Assembly (NCBI GenBank): GCA_937959275.1
Contig: CALGLU010000041.1
Span: 1-64,000, forward strand
From: an uncultured Saprospiraceae bacterium
GTDB lineage: Bacteria; Bacteroidota; Bacteroidia; Chitinophagales; Saprospiraceae
Direction: 5' to 3'
DNA length: 64,000 nt
The position numbers were made by a program, and so were the translations under genes. Position 1 is the first letter of the stretch. Each line of letters opens with the position of its first letter. Under the pieces are notes generated by a model. It was not told the DNA's origin. It ran no database searches and was given only the letters and a program-made list of their open reading frames with translations. Shown here piece by piece: positions 62,653 to 64,000 of this stretch.

Positions 62653-63075
62653 ATGAAGTATATTTTCCTTATTCTACTTGGTTTTATCAACTATTCATTA
62701 CATGCTCAAAATCAAGCAATGACGATGCGGTCGCTTGAAAAATCTCTTTTAGAGGATAATATGGATGATGAAGGTATTGCTCTTATTAAAGAACATTACA
62801 AGTTTAAGGATGACTTATATGATTTTAGACAGGTAGCTTTAAATTCATACGTTGAAAGTTTGACCAAGAAAGAGAAATTGAAAATATTTAGAAAAGAATA
62901 TGCGGAAAATTCAGATTATCTACAACTACTTGAGTTGGTTGAAAATTCAAATCTTTCCAAAATAGAGTACCTAAAAAGTAAATATCCAGAACACTTTATT
63001 AAGAAATCGAGACAATCCCAAAATAAAATGTTCTTTAAACGGAAGGTTAAAGCAAAAAGATTAAACTCAAATTAG
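62653..63075 (+). CDS. Small secreted charged protein
   Basis: A 140-residue protein with signal peptide MKYIFLILLGFINYSLHAQ. The mature part is helical and highly charged (SLTKKEKLKIFRKEYAENSDY) and ends basic (FFKRKVKAKRLNSN). I do not recognise a family. It follows the candidate precursor by 83 bp on the same strand and may be an accessory gene of the cluster. Confidence 0.6.
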   Translation: MKYIFLILLGFINYSLHAQNQAMTMRSLEKSLLEDNMDDEGIALIKEHYKFKDDLYDFRQVALNSYVESLTKKEKLKIFRKEYAENSDYLQLLELVENSNLSKIEYLKSKYPEHFIKKSRQSQNKMFFKRKVKAKRLNSN

Positions 63076-63197
63076 TCTGTCAGTCTTCAATATTTTCTGG
63101 GTCAAGTATTCTAGTGTTTTATATTTTACGCTAATGTAGTTGACAGGTTTTTTGAATAATAATAATAATTGACTTTCAAGGATAATTAGTAGTTAAA

Positions 63198-64000
63198 TTA
63201 CTTGATCGACAATACATCATTATTTAAATATTGTGTAATTAATCTTGTAGGTAAACTTAATATTAACTTAGATTCCCTTGCTACATCTTGTACATTCTTA
63301 GAGCCATCCAGTTTTTTTAAAGCCATGTAGGTTTTTATGTTGACTTTGATCTTTTGTCCTTTTGGACTTGTCAGTTCATACTGGTTTGGATTCAATTGCT
63401 TCACTAAAACAGCCTCGTTTAGGATCAATCCATCTGGGATGATATTTTTCTTAGAGCTTTCTAATAATTCAAGACACTGGTGGTATCGCCACGTACCTTC
63501 TGAGCCCAAAATTTTATCTACTTGTTCTGAACTCAGCTTGACGATGACATCATAACATTCCTTGTAGAGCCGTGCTTCATTACCTTCCCACTGTTGCCAA
63601 AGGTTATGATATAACTTGTCTTTAAAGCTTCCATCTTTCTTGTAAAAATTGTAGCTATTGTGCTCTAGTAATTTAAAACTCAGATGCTTTTTAGGGTAGC
63701 CAATTTCGATCATTGCATACAGAGATAAAGTTCGCTCGATATAGCGAATGTATTGGAATAGATGATTCCAAAACTTATTGCCATGAGCACCTGATACTGG
63801 ATGGCAGAAATAGGTAATACATAATTCGCCTCTATATTTCCAAATAGAGCAACGGCCACTATCCAAATAGGGACAAGCATATTTGGCTCTGTCTTCAAAT
63901 GGTAAGGCAAGTGTATTGATCTTTCTGCGATTTTGATTAAATTCTAAGATATCTGGTGTACCTGCAATACCGTAGGGTGTGACACCAATCTTATTATTTA
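63198..64000 (-). CDS. Cys-cluster (YkgJ-like) protein, 5' end beyond window
   Basis: The frame stays open to base 64000, so the gene starts outside; the TTG near 63866 is internal. A Cys cluster (YACPYLDSGRCSIWKYRGELC then ITYFCHP) resembles zinc/iron-chelating YkgJ-type domains. A helical middle follows. The last ~60 residues (NQYELTSPKGQKIKV, LDGSKNVQDVARES) look like a PqqD-like winged-helix module. Convergent with the small secreted protein, it might belong to the RiPP cluster. Function unknown. Confidence 0.6.
   Translation of the reverse strand, partial: NNKIGVTPYGIAGTPDILEFNQNRRKINTLALPFEDRAKYACPYLDSGRCSIWKYRGELCITYFCHPVSGAHGNKFWNHLFQYIRYIERTLSLYAMIEIGYPKKHLSFKLLEHNSYNFYKKDGSFKDKLYHNLWQQWEGNEARLYKECYDVIVKLSSEQVDKILGSEGTWRYHQCLELLESSKKNIIPDGLILNEAVLVKQLNPNQYELTSPKGQKIKVNIKTYMALKKLDGSKNVQDVARESKLILSLPTRLITQYLNNDVLSIK

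Overview
The window reads as chromosomal DNA of a Bacteroidota bacterium, most likely the Saprospiria or a neighbouring class. Grounds: AT-rich sequence, almost no Shine-Dalgarno sites, and genes typical of the group (DUF1501/DUF1800 pair, BatA-type VWA protein, DUF4199 + GT2 + dihydroorotase-like cluster, ELWxxDGT-repeat protein, large secreted beta-rich proteins, many TPR and CHAT proteins). The genus is not determined. No rRNA, tRNA, CRISPR array, transposase or phage gene was seen.

Layout. 1-7071: secreted proteins: the 3' end of a large surface protein, two tandem VWA paralogues (only the second ends in an IPTL-CTERM-like anchor) and a metzincin protease. 7072-10746: a 0.8 kb spacer holding a 164 bp inverted-repeat element, then an ELWxxDGT protein. 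10812-16462: an HTTM/gamma-carboxylase-like membrane protein, PurU, a dlgD-like/aroQ/nitrilase run, and a YefM-YoeB toxin-antitoxin pair with two TGTACA operators. 16730-21437: a DUF1800/DUF1501/discoidin-like operon. 21888-26940: a BatA/dihydroorotase-like/DUF4199/GT2/YwbE operon; the dihydroorotase-like protein has lost its metal ligands. 27170-27400: 33 copies of a 7 bp repeat. 27537-32187: a serine beta-lactamase-like hydrolase, a beta-propeller-like secreted protein and a head-repeat adhesin-like protein. 32450-40355: ECF sigma factor, membrane anti-sigma/TPR protein and cytosolic subtilase, facing a CHAT-TPR lipoprotein, a coiled-coil protein and a small membrane protein; the last two genes share a duplicated ~125 bp upstream region. 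40547-53490: a BNR-repeat protein, a thioredoxin, a TPR protein whose 3' end is echoed twice downstream, a Bor-like lipoprotein, an RluA-type synthase, Uup and Prc. 53758-63075: a lasso-peptide-type RiPP cluster.

Two systems stand out. The RiPP cluster has a cyclase-type asparagine synthetase homologue with Ser instead of Cys2, a PqqD-like recognition protein, a B2 protease, an ABC exporter, two tandem HPr-kinase-like proteins, a sulfotransferase, a nucleotidyltransferase-like protein and an 86-residue candidate precursor. That precursor has a WxxPxL leader motif, four Cys and a C-terminal Ser, and would be unusually long for a lasso peptide. The sigma/anti-sigma/subtilase/CHAT block looks like a proteolysis-controlled transcription switch.

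All family assignments come from reading motifs and recalled family knowledge; no database search was run.
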